Positions 14,756 through 23,425 of a stretch of 54,051 bases of DNA are shown one piece after another. The stretch covers positions 1 to 54,051 of the forward strand of contig JAGWGA010000009.1 of NCBI GenBank assembly GCA_028867675.1, given 5' to 3'. The position numbers and the translations under genes were made by a program. The notes below the pieces were generated by a model. The model had not been told where the DNA came from. It made no database searches and was given only the letters and a program-made list of their open reading frames with translations. Within the stretch, counting starts at the first letter, position 1; each line of letters starts with the position of its first letter. Origin of the DNA: Nitrososphaerota archaeon (GTDB taxonomy: Archaea > Thermoproteota > Nitrososphaeria > Nitrososphaerales > Nitrosopumilaceae).

Positions 14756-15609
14756 CTAGAACTCTTGGGTTTCACATGTACCTTTCCCCAATATACCTCT
14801 AATCTTCCATCTAGGTGCATTTTTACAGCTTCTAATAGGGTTGCAGCTTCTAATTTTTGCCCTTTCTTTTTCAAAGTTTCTAGAGTTTCATTCTCATCTA
14901 TAGCAAAAGCATCCTGAAAAATTATGGGACCTTGATCAAGATCTTCAGTTACATAATGTGCGGTACATCCAACAATTTTTGCACCGCGCTCATAAGCTTG
15001 AACATATGCAAAAGCCCCTGGAAATGCAGGTAAGAGTGATGGATGTATATTGATAATTCTATTGGGATATCTCCATACAAAGTTAGGAGAAAGTATTCTC
15101 ATATATCTTGCAAGTACTATCAGATCAACATCGAATTTTTTTATGATGGACATTATCTTTTCTTCTGCCTTTAACTGATCATTTTCATTAACCAAAACAA
15201 ATGGAATGTTTGCCTTCTTTGCTGATGATGCTAAAGTATTTTCTGTGCCTATTATTACTACAATCTCTCCTCTAAGCTTACCTTTTACTCTTGCATCAAG
15301 AATGGCTTCAAGACAATGAGGTTCTTTTGTTACAAGTACTGCAAGTCTTTTTCTTTTTGATATTTCATAATGGATATTGACTTCCATCTTGAGCTTTTTT
15401 GCCAAACTCTCAGCTTCTTTGTTAAATCTGGTAATGTCTATCTTCTTTACAAAAGATGCTTCCAGATACATTCCAAAGAGTCCCTTTACAACATTTTGAT
15501 TTATCTTCTCAATGTTGCCCTTATTTTGAAAAATAAAATTAGTAAAACCTGCTACTACACCTTCATGGTCTTTTCCAACAACTACAAGTTCTACAATCGT
15601 CTTGCTCAT
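14752..15609 (-). CDS. purU: Formyltetrahydrofolate deformylase
   Basis: A 285-residue protein with an N-terminal ACT domain (about 5-80, regulatory ligand binding) and a C-terminal formyl-transferase domain with Asn-Ile-His-Pro-Ser-Leu-Leu-Pro-Ala-Phe-Pro-Gly (about 189-200) and Gly-Cys-Thr-Ala-His-Tyr-Val-x-x-x-Leu-Asp-x-Gly-Pro-Ile (about 215-230). The layout and length are those of PurU, which splits 10-formyltetrahydrofolate into formate and tetrahydrofolate. It overlaps the creatininase-family gene downstream by four bases. Confidence 0.92.
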   Translation of the reverse strand: MSKTIVELVVVGKDHEGVVAGFTNFIFQNKGNIEKINQNVVKGLFGMYLEASFVKKIDITRFNKEAESLAKKLKMEVNIHYEISKRKRLAVLVTKEPHCLEAILDARVKGKLRGEIVVIIGTENTLASSAKKANIPFVLVNENDQLKAEEKIMSIIKKFDVDLIVLARYMRILSPNFVWRYPNRIINIHPSLLPAFPGAFAYVQAYERGAKIVGCTAHYVTEDLDQGPIIFQDAFAIDENETLETLKKKGQKLEAATLLEAVKMHLDGRLEVYWGKVHVKPKSSR

Positions 15610-15765
15610 TCTGATTGTTAGACATACTCCAGTTATTAATACTTAAATAGCCTTTTGCAATATGACGTATTGTAAAAATGCTAGTTCAACTAGATACCAT
15701 AATTCTGTAATGTGTTGCTGAATGAGAGATAGAAGTTTTTTAAATTTTAATATTGATGAGGAAGA

Positions 15766-15954
15766 ATGATGGATAAACAAAAAAGTTCTCACAGGACACA
15801 CAATAGGGGAAACAGCTATGATCATAACAACCCAATAAAAATTTGTAAAGTATGCTCAACAATTGGTGATTGGCATTGTTATGAATGCTCAAATAACTTT
15901 TGTAGTGCTCATTTTCATAATCACAAAGAAATGCAGTTATGCGTAATTCATTAA
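15766..15954 (+). CDS. Small zinc-finger protein
   Basis: A 62-residue protein with Cys-Lys-Val-Cys, Cys-Tyr-Glu-Cys, a further Cys, and His-Phe-His-Asn-His in the C-terminal 35 residues, a cross-brace or treble-clef style zinc finger similar to small HIT/B-box fingers. The N-terminus is basic and polar. It stops three bases before the convergent tRNA-Leu gene. The function is unknown. Confidence 0.5.
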   Translation: MMDKQKSSHRTHNRGNSYDHNNPIKICKVCSTIGDWHCYECSNNFCSAHFHNHKEMQLCVIH

Positions 15955-15956
15955 GT

Positions 15957-16040
15957 GCGGGAGGTGGGATTCGAACCCACGAACTCCTAAAAGACAGGGT
16001 CCTAAGCCCTGCGCCTTTGACCAGGCTTGGCAACTCCCGC
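15957..16040 (-). tRNA. tRNA-Leu (anticodon TAG)
   Basis: An 84-base class II tRNA on the minus strand: acceptor GCGGGAG with CTCCCGC, anticodon stem CAGGG/CCCTG with loop CTTAGGA, a long variable arm, T-loop TTCGAAT. No intron, no encoded CCA. Confidence 0.95.
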
Positions 16041-16088
16041 ATGCACCATGACTTTTAAGACAAATTTATCTATTGTTGAATGGTCCAT

Positions 16089-17435
16089 ATGGCAAAATTA
16101 TTTGGAACTAATGGTGTAAGAGGAGTATTTGGAGAAGGTCTTACACTAGACTTTATCTCTGAAATTACTCTGTCAATTGCAAGTCTTTTCAAAAAAGGAC
16201 CAATTTTAGTAGGTTATGATGGCAGAGAATCCAGTATTATTATATCGAAAATAGTAACAGCAGCACTAAGCTCAGCTGGTCTGGATTCTGTAATTTGTGG
16301 TCTAATTCCCACACCTTGCTTACAATTCGCTACGAAAAAACTTGGTTACAACGGAGGAATCATGATAACCGCATCCCACAATCCTCCACAATATAATGGA
16401 ATCAAGGTTACTGCAAGAGATGGAATTGAGATATCAAGAGAGGATGAGCTTACTGTGGAAGAATTCTATTTTAAGAAGAAATGGAAGATTTCAAATAAAC
16501 CTGGTATTATCACAAAGGAAACAAATGCTATTAGTACATACATTTCTGGAATTAAAAAACAAGTTAATGTTAAGAAAATAAAATCAAGAGATCTCAAAGT
16601 AGTATTAGATCTTGGTAATGGGGTACAAGCAATTACGGCTCCACTCTTATGTAGAGATCTTGGATGCAAGACGATTTTGATAAATGAAAAAGTAGATGGT
16701 ACTTTTCCAGGAAGAGGTTCAGAACCAACGCCTGAAAATCTTGAAAAACTCTCATCTATGGTAAAAAAATCAAGAGCTGATTTTGGAATAGCATTTGATG
16801 GAGATGGCGATAGAAGTATCTTTTGTGATGAGAAAGGAAAAATTCTCACAGGTGATAGGTCTGCATTACTCTTATCAAAATATATTCTTGAAAGATATCC
16901 AAAATCCAAGATTGTTACTTCAGTTAATTCTACATATGTAATAGAAAAAATAGCATCCAGTTCAAATTCTAAAGTATTACGAACTAAAGTTGGTAGTGTT
17001 GAAGTTTCACGTAAGATGGTACAAGAAAATGCATTAATCGGCTTTGAAGAAAATGGTGGCTTCATGTATGGAAGACATAATCAAGTTCGAGATGGTTCTA
17101 TGACGATGGCCGTATTGATTGATCTCTTAGCAAACAGCAAAAACTCTTTATCGCAAAAAATGAATGAACTACCTCAGTCTTTTACTACTAAAGGAAAAAT
17201 AACATGTACAAAAGATGATTTTAAAAAAATAGTTAAAATTCTAAAAGCAGAACCTTTCAGAAAAGATCTTACTGACGGAATAAAATTATTTCTTGATGAA
17301 TCAAGCTGGGTTATGGTAAGATTGAGTGGAACTGAACCAATAGCTAGAATCTATGCAGAATCCTCATCCCAAGCTGGATTAGATGATATTTTTGCAAAAT
17401 ACATGCAAAAAGTAAAGGCTGCAGTTGACAGATAA
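16089..17435 (+). CDS. glmM: Phosphoglucosamine mutase / phosphomannomutase
   Basis: A 448-residue alpha-D-phosphohexomutase. Its motifs are Phe-Gly-Thr-Asn-Gly-Val-Arg-Gly (N-terminal), Thr-Ala-Ser-His-Asn-Pro-Pro (phosphoserine loop, about 93-99), Asp-Gly-Asp-Gly-Asp-Arg (metal loop, about 238-243), Glu-Glu-Asn-Gly-Gly (sugar loop) and Arg-Leu-Ser-Gly-Thr-Glu-Pro (phosphate loop). The Asn-Gly-Val-Arg start is typical of archaeal GlmM, feeding UDP-GlcNAc for glycans. I prefer ATG 16089 over 16080 because of family start and a TATA-like ACTTTTAAGA near 16051-16060. Confidence 0.9.
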   Translation: MAKLFGTNGVRGVFGEGLTLDFISEITLSIASLFKKGPILVGYDGRESSIIISKIVTAALSSAGLDSVICGLIPTPCLQFATKKLGYNGGIMITASHNPPQYNGIKVTARDGIEISREDELTVEEFYFKKKWKISNKPGIITKETNAISTYISGIKKQVNVKKIKSRDLKVVLDLGNGVQAITAPLLCRDLGCKTILINEKVDGTFPGRGSEPTPENLEKLSSMVKKSRADFGIAFDGDGDRSIFCDEKGKILTGDRSALLLSKYILERYPKSKIVTSVNSTYVIEKIASSSNSKVLRTKVGSVEVSRKMVQENALIGFEENGGFMYGRHNQVRDGSMTMAVLIDLLANSKNSLSQKMNELPQSFTTKGKITCTKDDFKKIVKILKAEPFRKDLTDGIKLFLDESSWVMVRLSGTEPIARIYAESSSQAGLDDIFAKYMQKVKAAVDR

Positions 17436-17437
17436 CA

Positions 17438-17447
17438 CTTTTAAAAC
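17438..17447 (+). promoter_or_regulatory. TATA box of the L7Ae operon
   Basis: CTTTTAAAAC with centre about 17443 predicts a transcript start near 17468, leaving a leader of about 27 bases before the L7Ae start codon at 17496. Confidence 0.5.
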
Positions 17448-17474
17448 CAATTGTAAAGAAGGAAAGAATGGAAA

Positions 17475-17491
17475 TGATCCCAATGGGTGAT
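17475..17491 (+). promoter_or_regulatory. Leader hairpin of L7Ae with tandem G-A flanks
   Basis: TGAT-CCC-AAT-GGG-TGAT: a 3-base-pair stem flanked on both sides by TGAT, so that two G-A pairs can form as in a kink-turn, the structure L7Ae itself binds. The right arm contains GGTGA, the ribosome-binding site of the L7Ae start at 17496. Binding of L7Ae here would block its own translation; this is inferred. Confidence 0.4.
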
Positions 17492-17495
17492 ACAT

Positions 17496-17882
17496 GTGGC
17501 TAAGGCTTATTACGTAAAGTTTCAGGTGCCCACTGACTTGGTTAGCCCAATCTATGAAGCTATAAGAGTTGCACACCAAAGTGGCAAAGTAAAGAAAGGT
17601 ACCAACGAAGTTACCAAAGCAATCGAAAGAGGAATTAGTAAACTGGTAATTATTGCAGAAGATGTAGAACCACCAGAGGTAGTTGCTCATCTTCCTATAC
17701 TATGTGAGGAGCACGGAATTCCGTATGGTTTTGTTCCAAGTAGACAGGAACTCGGCAAGTCTTTAGGAATTGATGTAACCTCTGCGGCTGCTGCGATATT
17801 AGATTCGGGAGATGCTCAACATATAGTAGACCAAATTGTGGCATCGTTGTCGCAGATAAAAGGCGGTCAAGCTAGCAAATGA
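17496..17882 (+). CDS. rpl7ae: Ribosomal protein L7Ae
   Basis: A 128-residue archaeal L7Ae, a part of the large ribosomal subunit and also the k-turn-binding core of box C/D, H/ACA and RNase P particles. Seen: [12 protein letters not shown] (RNA-binding motif), [12 protein letters not shown]. The start is GTG 17496, chosen over GTG 17487 because GGTGA (17486-17490) is a ribosome-binding site at the right distance. First gene of L7Ae-S28e-L24e-ndk-aIF5B, overlapping S28e by four bases. Confidence 0.95.
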   Translation: MAKAYYVKFQVPTDLVSPIYEAIRVAHQSGKVKKGTNEVTKAIERGISKLVIIAEDVEPPEVVAHLPILCEEHGIPYGFVPSRQELGKSLGIDVTSAAAAILDSGDAQHIVDQIVASLSQIKGGQASK

Positions 17883-18085
17883 GTACTGAAGTTCCTACCT
17901 CTGCTGAAGTTATACAAATTGTCGGAAGAACCGGAATTGCTGGAGAAGTTATTCAAGTAAGAGTAAAGATACTAGATGGTAAAGATAGAGGTAGAATTCT
18001 AACAAGAAATGTAAAAGGTTCTGTCAGAATGTCAGACATCCTCATATTAAGAGAAACAGAACGAGAAGCGAGAAAAATTAAGTGA
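17879..18085 (+). CDS. rps28e: Ribosomal protein S28e
   Basis: A 68-residue small-subunit protein eS28 with the family core Val-Gly-Arg-Thr-Gly-x-x-Gly-Glu-Val-x-Gln-Val-Arg-Val (about 15-29) and the conserved end Leu-Arg-Glu-Thr-Glu-Arg-Glu-Ala-Arg. Its start overlaps the L7Ae stop by ATGA, giving coupled translation in the cluster common to archaea. Confidence 0.96.
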   Translation: MSTEVPTSAEVIQIVGRTGIAGEVIQVRVKILDGKDRGRILTRNVKGSVRMSDILILRETEREARKIK

Positions 18086-18091
18086 TAAAAA

Positions 18092-18295
18092 ATGAGCGTT
18101 CTTGTTAAACCTTGCAGTTTTTGTAATAGGCCAGTAGCAAAAGGTTCGGGTACTATGCTTGTAAAAAATGACGGTTCAGTATTTTGGTTCTGTTCTTCAA
18201 AATGCAAGAAGAATATGCAGGTCTTAAAACGTGATCCAAGAAGACTAAAGTGGACTAACAAATACGTCAAGGGCGGAATAAAGGTCAAAAAATAA
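18092..18295 (+). CDS. rpl24e: Ribosomal protein L24e
   Basis: A 67-residue large-subunit protein eL24 with the zinc-binding Cys-x-x-Cys (Cys-Ser-Phe-Cys, about 8-11) and Cys-x-x-x-Cys (Cys-Ser-Ser-Lys-Cys, about 34-38), and a Lys/Arg-rich tail. It follows S28e after six bases and precedes ndk after one base. Confidence 0.96.
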   Translation: MSVLVKPCSFCNRPVAKGSGTMLVKNDGSVFWFCSSKCKKNMQVLKRDPRRLKWTNKYVKGGIKVKK

Positions 18296-18296
18296 A

Positions 18297-18698
18297 ATGG
18301 CTGAGCAGACGTTATTCATAGTAAAGCCTGACGGTGTAGAAAGAAAGATTGTAGGAGATATTGTATCTAGATTTGAACACAGGGGATTTAAAATATTAAA
18401 ACTGAAAATGTTTACTTTCACAAAACAAATGGCAGAGGAATTTTATTCTGCTCACAATACAAAACCTTTCTTTGGAGAATTGGTATCTTTTATCACATCT
18501 GGAAGTGTTGTTGCTGCTATAATTGAAGGAAACAATGCAATTGCAACAACAAGGGCTATGATTGGTTCAACCAAATCATTTGATGCTTCACCTGGAACAA
18601 TAAGGGGAGATTTCGGATTAGGAATTTCTGATAACATAATACACGCCTCTGATTCTAAGGAAAGTTTTGAAAAAGAAATAGCTGTGGTATTCAAGTGA
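18297..18698 (+). CDS. ndk: Nucleoside diphosphate kinase
   Basis: A 133-residue enzyme that balances nucleoside triphosphates. It has the family start [10 protein letters not shown], the arginine-rich nucleotide site Pro-Gly-Thr-Ile-Arg-Gly-Asp-Phe-Gly, and the active-site Asn-Ile-Ile-His-Ala-Ser-Asp-Ser (phosphohistidine about 116). Located in the ribosomal cluster between L24e and aIF5B, the standard archaeal order. Confidence 0.96.
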   Translation: MAEQTLFIVKPDGVERKIVGDIVSRFEHRGFKILKLKMFTFTKQMAEEFYSAHNTKPFFGELVSFITSGSVVAAIIEGNNAIATTRAMIGSTKSFDASPGTIRGDFGLGISDNIIHASDSKESFEKEIAVVFK

Positions 18699-18704
18699 AA
18701 GCGG

Positions 18705-20489
18705 TTGCAAATACGACAGCCTATAGTCGCAGTTCTAGGTCACGTAGACTCTGGTAAAACATCTCTATTAGATAAGATAAGAGGTACAGGAGTACAATCA
18801 AGAGAAGCTGGAGGAATTACACAGCATATTGGTGCAAGCTTTCTTCCCACTGATACATTAAAGAAAGTTTGTGGACCTCTTTTTGCAAAGATGGGGGGAG
18901 CAAATCAAGAAATTCCCGGTCTACTTGTCATCGATACACCAGGACATGAAATATTTACAAATCTTAGAGCAAGGGGTGGTTCTGCTGCAGACATTGCTAT
19001 TTTAGTTGTAGATGTAAATCGAGGATTTCAACCACAAACTAATGAAAGTCTAAAAATCTTACAGGCTAGAAAAGTTCCATTTGTAATTGCTTTGAATAAA
19101 GTTGACATGGTTTCTGGCTGGAAAAAAAATCCAAAATCTCAGTTTATCTCACAGTCTGTTAAAGAACAAGACCAATTTGTTCAAACTGCACTAGATGAAC
19201 TATTGTATAATGTCGTAGGGACACTGTCTGTTCTAGGATACAACTCCGAGGCATTTTACAGAGTAAAAGATTTCTTAAAAGAAGTAGCAATAGTTCCAGT
19301 TAGTGCAAGAAGTGGGGAAGGAATGCCTGAATTACTAGCAGTATTGGTGGGACTGACACAACAATACATGCAAAAAAAATTGGATCAGACTGAGAAGCCA
19401 ACAAGGGGCATAGTTCTTGAGGTAAAAGAAGAGATTGGCCTTGGGATGACGGCTAATATCATACTAATTGACGGCACTTTAAGAAAAAGTGACTCTATAC
19501 TGGTTGCCAAGAGAGATTCAGTGATAATTACAAAACCAAAAGCAATACTACTTCCAAAGCCTCTTGATGAGATGCGTGATCCTAGAGATAAATTCAGACC
19601 TGTAAATGAGGTAGATGCTGCTGCTGGCATAAAGATTGCATCACCAGATCTAGAAGGTGTACTTCCTGGAAGTCCTGTATATGCAACAACTGATGAATCA
19701 CGAATTGAAGAATTCAAAAAATTGATCGAATCTGAAATGAAATCTGTATTTATCAAAACTGACACAAAAGGTGTGATTCTAAAATGTGATACAATCGGAT
19801 CTCTTGAAGCTTTAACTGAAATGTTGAAAAAACAAAATGTTACCATATCTATGGCAGATATCGGACCAGTTACAAGACGCGATGTAATGGAGGCACTTGC
19901 AGTAAAAGAACATGATAGACATTTAGGAGTAATTATAGCATTTAATGTAAAAATTTCACAAGACGCACAAGAAGAAGCAGATTCTAATCACATCAAGATT
20001 TTCCATGATCAAGTAATCTATAGTTTAATTGACAACTATACTAACTGGGTGCAAGAAGATACTGCAAATGAAGAAAATGCTATCTTCCAAGAACTTACGC
20101 CCGTATCTAAATTTACATTTCTCAAAGGATATGTGTTTAGAAAAAATAATCCTGCAGTTTTTGGAGTACGAGTAGATGCTGGAATATTAAAGCAAAAAGT
20201 GTCTGTAATGAATTCATCTGGTAGAAAAGTTGGTACTATACATCAATTGCAAGACAATGGTAAAAATGTTGATGTTGCAAAAAAAGGTCAGGAGGTTGCA
20301 GTTTCAATTCAAAATGTAACTGTAGGTAGACAAATATCTGAAGAAGAAGTTTTTTATTCATTCCCACCGTCTCCAGAAGCAAAATTATTGCTTAAGACAT
20401 ATTCTCATAAACTTAGTCCTGACGAATTTCAAGTTCTTAGAGAAATAATCGAAATTCAAAGAAAAGTAAATCCACTCTATGCTTACTGA
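18705..20489 (+). CDS. infB: Translation initiation factor aIF5B
   Basis: A 594-residue GTPase that joins ribosomal subunits during initiation. G1 is Gly-His-Val-Asp-Ser-Gly-Lys-Thr (about 12-19), G3 Asp-Thr-Pro-Gly-His-Glu (about 76-81), G4 Asn-Lys-Val-Asp (about 130-133); beta-barrel and C-terminal domains follow. The archaeal form lacks the long eukaryotic N-terminus, as here. The start is TTG, six bases after ndk. Its 3' end overlaps the convergent thioredoxin gene by seven bases. Confidence 0.95.
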   Translation: MQIRQPIVAVLGHVDSGKTSLLDKIRGTGVQSREAGGITQHIGASFLPTDTLKKVCGPLFAKMGGANQEIPGLLVIDTPGHEIFTNLRARGGSAADIAILVVDVNRGFQPQTNESLKILQARKVPFVIALNKVDMVSGWKKNPKSQFISQSVKEQDQFVQTALDELLYNVVGTLSVLGYNSEAFYRVKDFLKEVAIVPVSARSGEGMPELLAVLVGLTQQYMQKKLDQTEKPTRGIVLEVKEEIGLGMTANIILIDGTLRKSDSILVAKRDSVIITKPKAILLPKPLDEMRDPRDKFRPVNEVDAAAGIKIASPDLEGVLPGSPVYATTDESRIEEFKKLIESEMKSVFIKTDTKGVILKCDTIGSLEALTEMLKKQNVTISMADIGPVTRRDVMEALAVKEHDRHLGVIIAFNVKISQDAQEEADSNHIKIFHDQVIYSLIDNYTNWVQEDTANEENAIFQELTPVSKFTFLKGYVFRKNNPAVFGVRVDAGILKQKVSVMNSSGRKVGTIHQLQDNGKNVDVAKKGQEVAVSIQNVTVGRQISEEEVFYSFPPSPEAKLLLKTYSHKLSPDEFQVLREIIEIQRKVNPLYAY

Positions 20490-20866
20490 GAATATTTCTG
20501 AGCAAGCATGTGCAGTCCTGGTTCTCCTATTGCTCCCATAGCTTTGTCAACAGGCTCACCATTGTTGAATACGATGAATGTGGGAATTGAATATACTCCA
20601 TATCTTTGAGATATACCTGGAGCATCATCAACATTTAGTCGTGCAAATCTGATATTCCTATATTTTTTTGCAATCTTCTCAAAAATAGGTAACATAAATT
20701 GACACGGACCACACCATGTTGCCCAAAAATCCACAATTACTGGTGTATTACCTATAATGGATTTATCAAAATTCAAATCAGTAAGTTCTAAAATCTCTGG
20801 CTCCTTGTAAGCTTTCATTTCTTCTAATTTCCTTTTCATAATTTTTTCTAATTCCTCGTCTACCAA
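20483..20866 (-). CDS. trxA: Thioredoxin
   Basis: A 127-residue thioredoxin with a charged N-terminal helix (about 1-24) and the active site Trp-Cys-Gly-Pro-Cys (about 51-55) in the usual Val-Asp-Phe-Trp-Ala-Thr context, plus the cis-proline Ile-Pro-Thr-Phe. It reduces protein disulfides in the cytoplasm. Its coding end overlaps aIF5B by seven bases. Confidence 0.93.
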   Translation of the reverse strand: MVDEELEKIMKRKLEEMKAYKEPEILELTDLNFDKSIIGNTPVIVDFWATWCGPCQFMLPIFEKIAKKYRNIRFARLNVDDAPGISQRYGVYSIPTFIVFNNGEPVDKAMGAIGEPGLHMLAQKYSQ

Positions 20867-20906
20867 ACCTGATGAAATATAGATAAAAGCTATTTAATAA
20901 TTTAGC

Positions 20907-21323
20907 CTAGAGATCAAGAAGAAATCGCATCAAAACTGGTTTCTCATCTCTAATTTCCATGAGATGATATGTTGGCGATTTGATTTCCATTTTAAAATGA
21001 TGCTTTTCAAAATTGATTTCTTCTCCACCGATTTTTGCTAAAAGGTGAAATCTATCATTTTTTGTTATCTTTACATTGAATGTTTTTCCTGCAAATCCAT
21101 CTGTTATGGTAAGAATGATTATCTCCTCGAGCCAGCTATAAAGTAAGCCTTTCAGGTCATCTGCATCAATCTCTATTTTTCTATCGTCTTTATTCTCAAC
21201 TGAGTTGATATCTACAATTGTATCTACTACTGATATGCCTGCGTTTTCAAAGGCTTCTTCTATTGTATCTGCTATTACTTCGATAAAGGCATCTGTCATA
21301 TGATCTAAATATCGATAAACCAT
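20907..21323 (-). CDS. Archease
   Basis: A 138-residue archease, the small partner that activates the RNA ligase RtcB in tRNA splicing. Family marks: Tyr-Leu-Asp-His-Met-Thr-Asp-Ala at the start, a central Leu-Leu-Tyr-Ser-Trp-Leu-Glu-Glu block and a C-terminal Ile-Lys-Ser-Pro-Thr-Tyr-His block with a final Asp-Leu. RtcB is not in the window. The link to tRNA splicing is of interest because an intron-bearing tRNA gene lies at 43912. Confidence 0.92.
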   Translation of the reverse strand: MVYRYLDHMTDAFIEVIADTIEEAFENAGISVVDTIVDINSVENKDDRKIEIDADDLKGLLYSWLEEIIILTITDGFAGKTFNVKITKNDRFHLLAKIGGEEINFEKHHFKMEIKSPTYHLMEIRDEKPVLMRFLLDL

Positions 21324-21413
21324 GGATTGGTAGGTTTGGTATACTCTATTAATTTATTCTAACCATATTTTTTGTAATCAGAAAGTCTAAATGCATTAGA
21401 AAAAGAATGAGTT

Positions 21414-22694
21414 TTGAAATTGGAACTACCACGCGGTATGCGAGATATAGAACCAAAGGAATCTTCTGAAATTGAATATGTACGCCAAAAATTTATTGAG
21501 ACATCAAATTTGTTTGGCTTTCAATTTATGGAATCTTCTCCAATTGAATTACTATCTGTAATTGAAACAAAGAGTGGTCCTTCAATAAAAAATGAAATTT
21601 ATTACTTTACTGATAAGGGTGATCGTGAGGTAGCCCTGCGTTTTGATTTTACAATTGGTATTACACGTTATGCTACTTCTCAAAAATCAATGCGATTGCC
21701 TGCAAAAATCTCAACATTTGGCGGTGTATGGCGATATGATGAACCACAAAAAGGCCGATACAGATTCTTTCATCAATGGGATATAGAGATCTATGGAGAA
21801 CCAAACATAGAGTCAGATGCTGAAATTATTGATTTTACATCTAAATTTCTAACAAAACTTGGACTAGAAAATGTTGTAATTGATATTTGTGATAGAGAAC
21901 TTATCGAGTCATATGTTAGAAGTATTTTCAAATCTGACTCGCCAGATGTAATTGGTGATATTCTAAGAGCTGTTGATAAGATCCAAAAAAAGAGAAAGCA
22001 GGATATCATTAATGAATACAAAGAAAAAGGTTACTCAGTGTCTGAACTGGAACAAATTCTTAATTTTTCTGAAATCAAGGGACTTCCTGAAGAGATAGAA
22101 AAACAGGTTGATGTACGTCAACTAAAAAACTGGGACAAGATTTTACAATTGTTTGATACTTTAAAAAATCGCGGCGTAAATAATGTTAGAATAAACTTTG
22201 GAATAGTGCGAGGCCTTGACTACTATTCTGGAATAGTCTTTGAAGTATTTGAAAGAAACTTTGAGGTAGGAGCACTTGTGGGTGGTGGGAGATATGATAC
22301 CTTGACAAAAGCCTTTGGAAGAAATGATCTTGGTGCCACAGGTGCAGCTGGAGGGGTAGAACGAATTGTGCTATTGTTAGAAAAACAAAAAGTCGATACC
22401 CAGACTAGGAAAGAGCGAATATCTGTAGTTTTTGTAAATGATGATATGAAAAAAATTGCAACTGGCATTGCATCACAACTTCGTCTAAAAGAACTACCTA
22501 CGGATGTAGATTTATCAGGAAAATCTCTAAAAAAACAGATGGAAATTGCTTCAAACTCAAAATATGTCATTATAGTTGCTCCAAAGGAGTATGCTGAAAA
22601 TTCTGTTGTAATTCGTAATATGAGAGATGGTTCTGAAAAACAGGTAAAGATAGACGATATGTTAAATGATGTAAAATCTAATCTTCCACTCTAA
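21414..22694 (+). CDS. hisS: Histidyl-tRNA synthetase
   Basis: A 426-residue class II synthetase that charges tRNA-His. Motif 1 lies around residues 5-40 (Pro-Arg-Gly-Met-Arg-Asp), motif 2 around 95-125 (Phe-Gly-Gly-Val-Trp-Arg-Tyr-Asp-Glu-Pro), the HisA signature is Gly-Leu-Asp-Tyr-Tyr-Ser-Gly, and motif 3 has Gly-Ala-Ala-Gly-Gly-Val-Glu-Arg. An anticodon-binding domain ends the protein. The start is TTG. The 3' end overlaps the convergent aIF6 gene by 17 bases. Confidence 0.95.
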   Translation: MKLELPRGMRDIEPKESSEIEYVRQKFIETSNLFGFQFMESSPIELLSVIETKSGPSIKNEIYYFTDKGDREVALRFDFTIGITRYATSQKSMRLPAKISTFGGVWRYDEPQKGRYRFFHQWDIEIYGEPNIESDAEIIDFTSKFLTKLGLENVVIDICDRELIESYVRSIFKSDSPDVIGDILRAVDKIQKKRKQDIINEYKEKGYSVSELEQILNFSEIKGLPEEIEKQVDVRQLKNWDKILQLFDTLKNRGVNNVRINFGIVRGLDYYSGIVFEVFERNFEVGALVGGGRYDTLTKAFGRNDLGATGAAGGVERIVLLLEKQKVDTQTRKERISVVFVNDDMKKIATGIASQLRLKELPTDVDLSGKSLKKQMEIASNSKYVIIVAPKEYAENSVVIRNMRDGSEKQVKIDDMLNDVKSNLPL

Positions 22695-23349
22695 AAGCCT
22701 TAGTTAACATTACAAGCTCTGGACCATTTGTAAGACCGCCTACAACTAGTGAATTATTATTTGCCAGTATGCCTGAACATAGGTATGGAGATCCACCATT
22801 GATTGTTGCAGGCTCTAATCCCACGCCTAATACTTGTGAAATTACTTTGATGTCTTCTTCTTCTGTAGATGGATGAATAACTCCACCTTTGGAATTTGCT
22901 ACTGTCATTGCACCTGTTTGATGATATCCTGCAACTCTTTTTCTTATCACTTCTACTCCTAAAACATCTTCAACTTTCTTGACATATTCTGTTGGAATTA
23001 GAGGAGACATTACTGCTCCTCTATCGTTTGTACAAATTAAATTTCCTATAGCTGTATGTTTTGTCTCTAAGATATCAACATTAAGTCCGGTTGATTTTTT
23101 CAAATGAGATATCTCTTCCTCAAGACAATTGCGTGGAAGTAACAATCCTTTATTATTTACAACCATCAATGGTCCAAGCAATCTTGTATTTGCAACTGAA
23201 GTAAAAATATATTCTGTTTTTAAAAATTCTGCAAGGTTAGTTGCTTTTGTAGTAGCAAATCCATTTGGTACAAAAACAAACTTGTCGTTACACTTAGCAT
23301 AGAGTCCTACATTTGGATTACGATATACATCATACTTGAAAATCCCCAA
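22678..23349 (-). CDS. eif6: Translation initiation factor aIF6
   Basis: A 223-residue protein of the pentein-fold aIF6 family, which binds the large ribosomal subunit and prevents early joining. It shows the five-fold repeats (Gly-Leu-Leu-Leu-Pro, Gly-Ala-Val-Met-Ser-Pro, Gly-Gly-Val-Ile-His-Pro) and the N-terminal Asn-Val-Gly-Leu-Tyr. Length is normal. Convergent with hisS, sharing 17 bases of coding end. Confidence 0.95.
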   Translation of the reverse strand: MGIFKYDVYRNPNVGLYAKCNDKFVFVPNGFATTKATNLAEFLKTEYIFTSVANTRLLGPLMVVNNKGLLLPRNCLEEEISHLKKSTGLNVDILETKHTAIGNLICTNDRGAVMSPLIPTEYVKKVEDVLGVEVIRKRVAGYHQTGAMTVANSKGGVIHPSTEEEDIKVISQVLGVGLEPATINGGSPYLCSGILANNNSLVVGGLTNGPELVMLTKAFRVED

Positions 23350-23395
23350 TAAACTAGAACAATTTGTGAAAGATATGAATTTATCTTGTATACAC

Positions 23396-23404
23396 TTTAA
23401 ATAA
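23396..23404 (+). promoter_or_regulatory. TATA box of ferredoxin 1
   Basis: TTTAAATAA, centre 26 bases before the GTG start at 23426, so the mRNA is probably leaderless. Confidence 0.6.
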
Positions 23405-23425
23405 GTAACAATAATTTTAGATAAT

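Noticed and set aside
19385-19846. Long open frame on the minus strand within aIF5B, and similar ones inside other genes
   Set aside because: Translations have no recognisable motif and lie fully within well-supported genes, so they are taken as chance frames.
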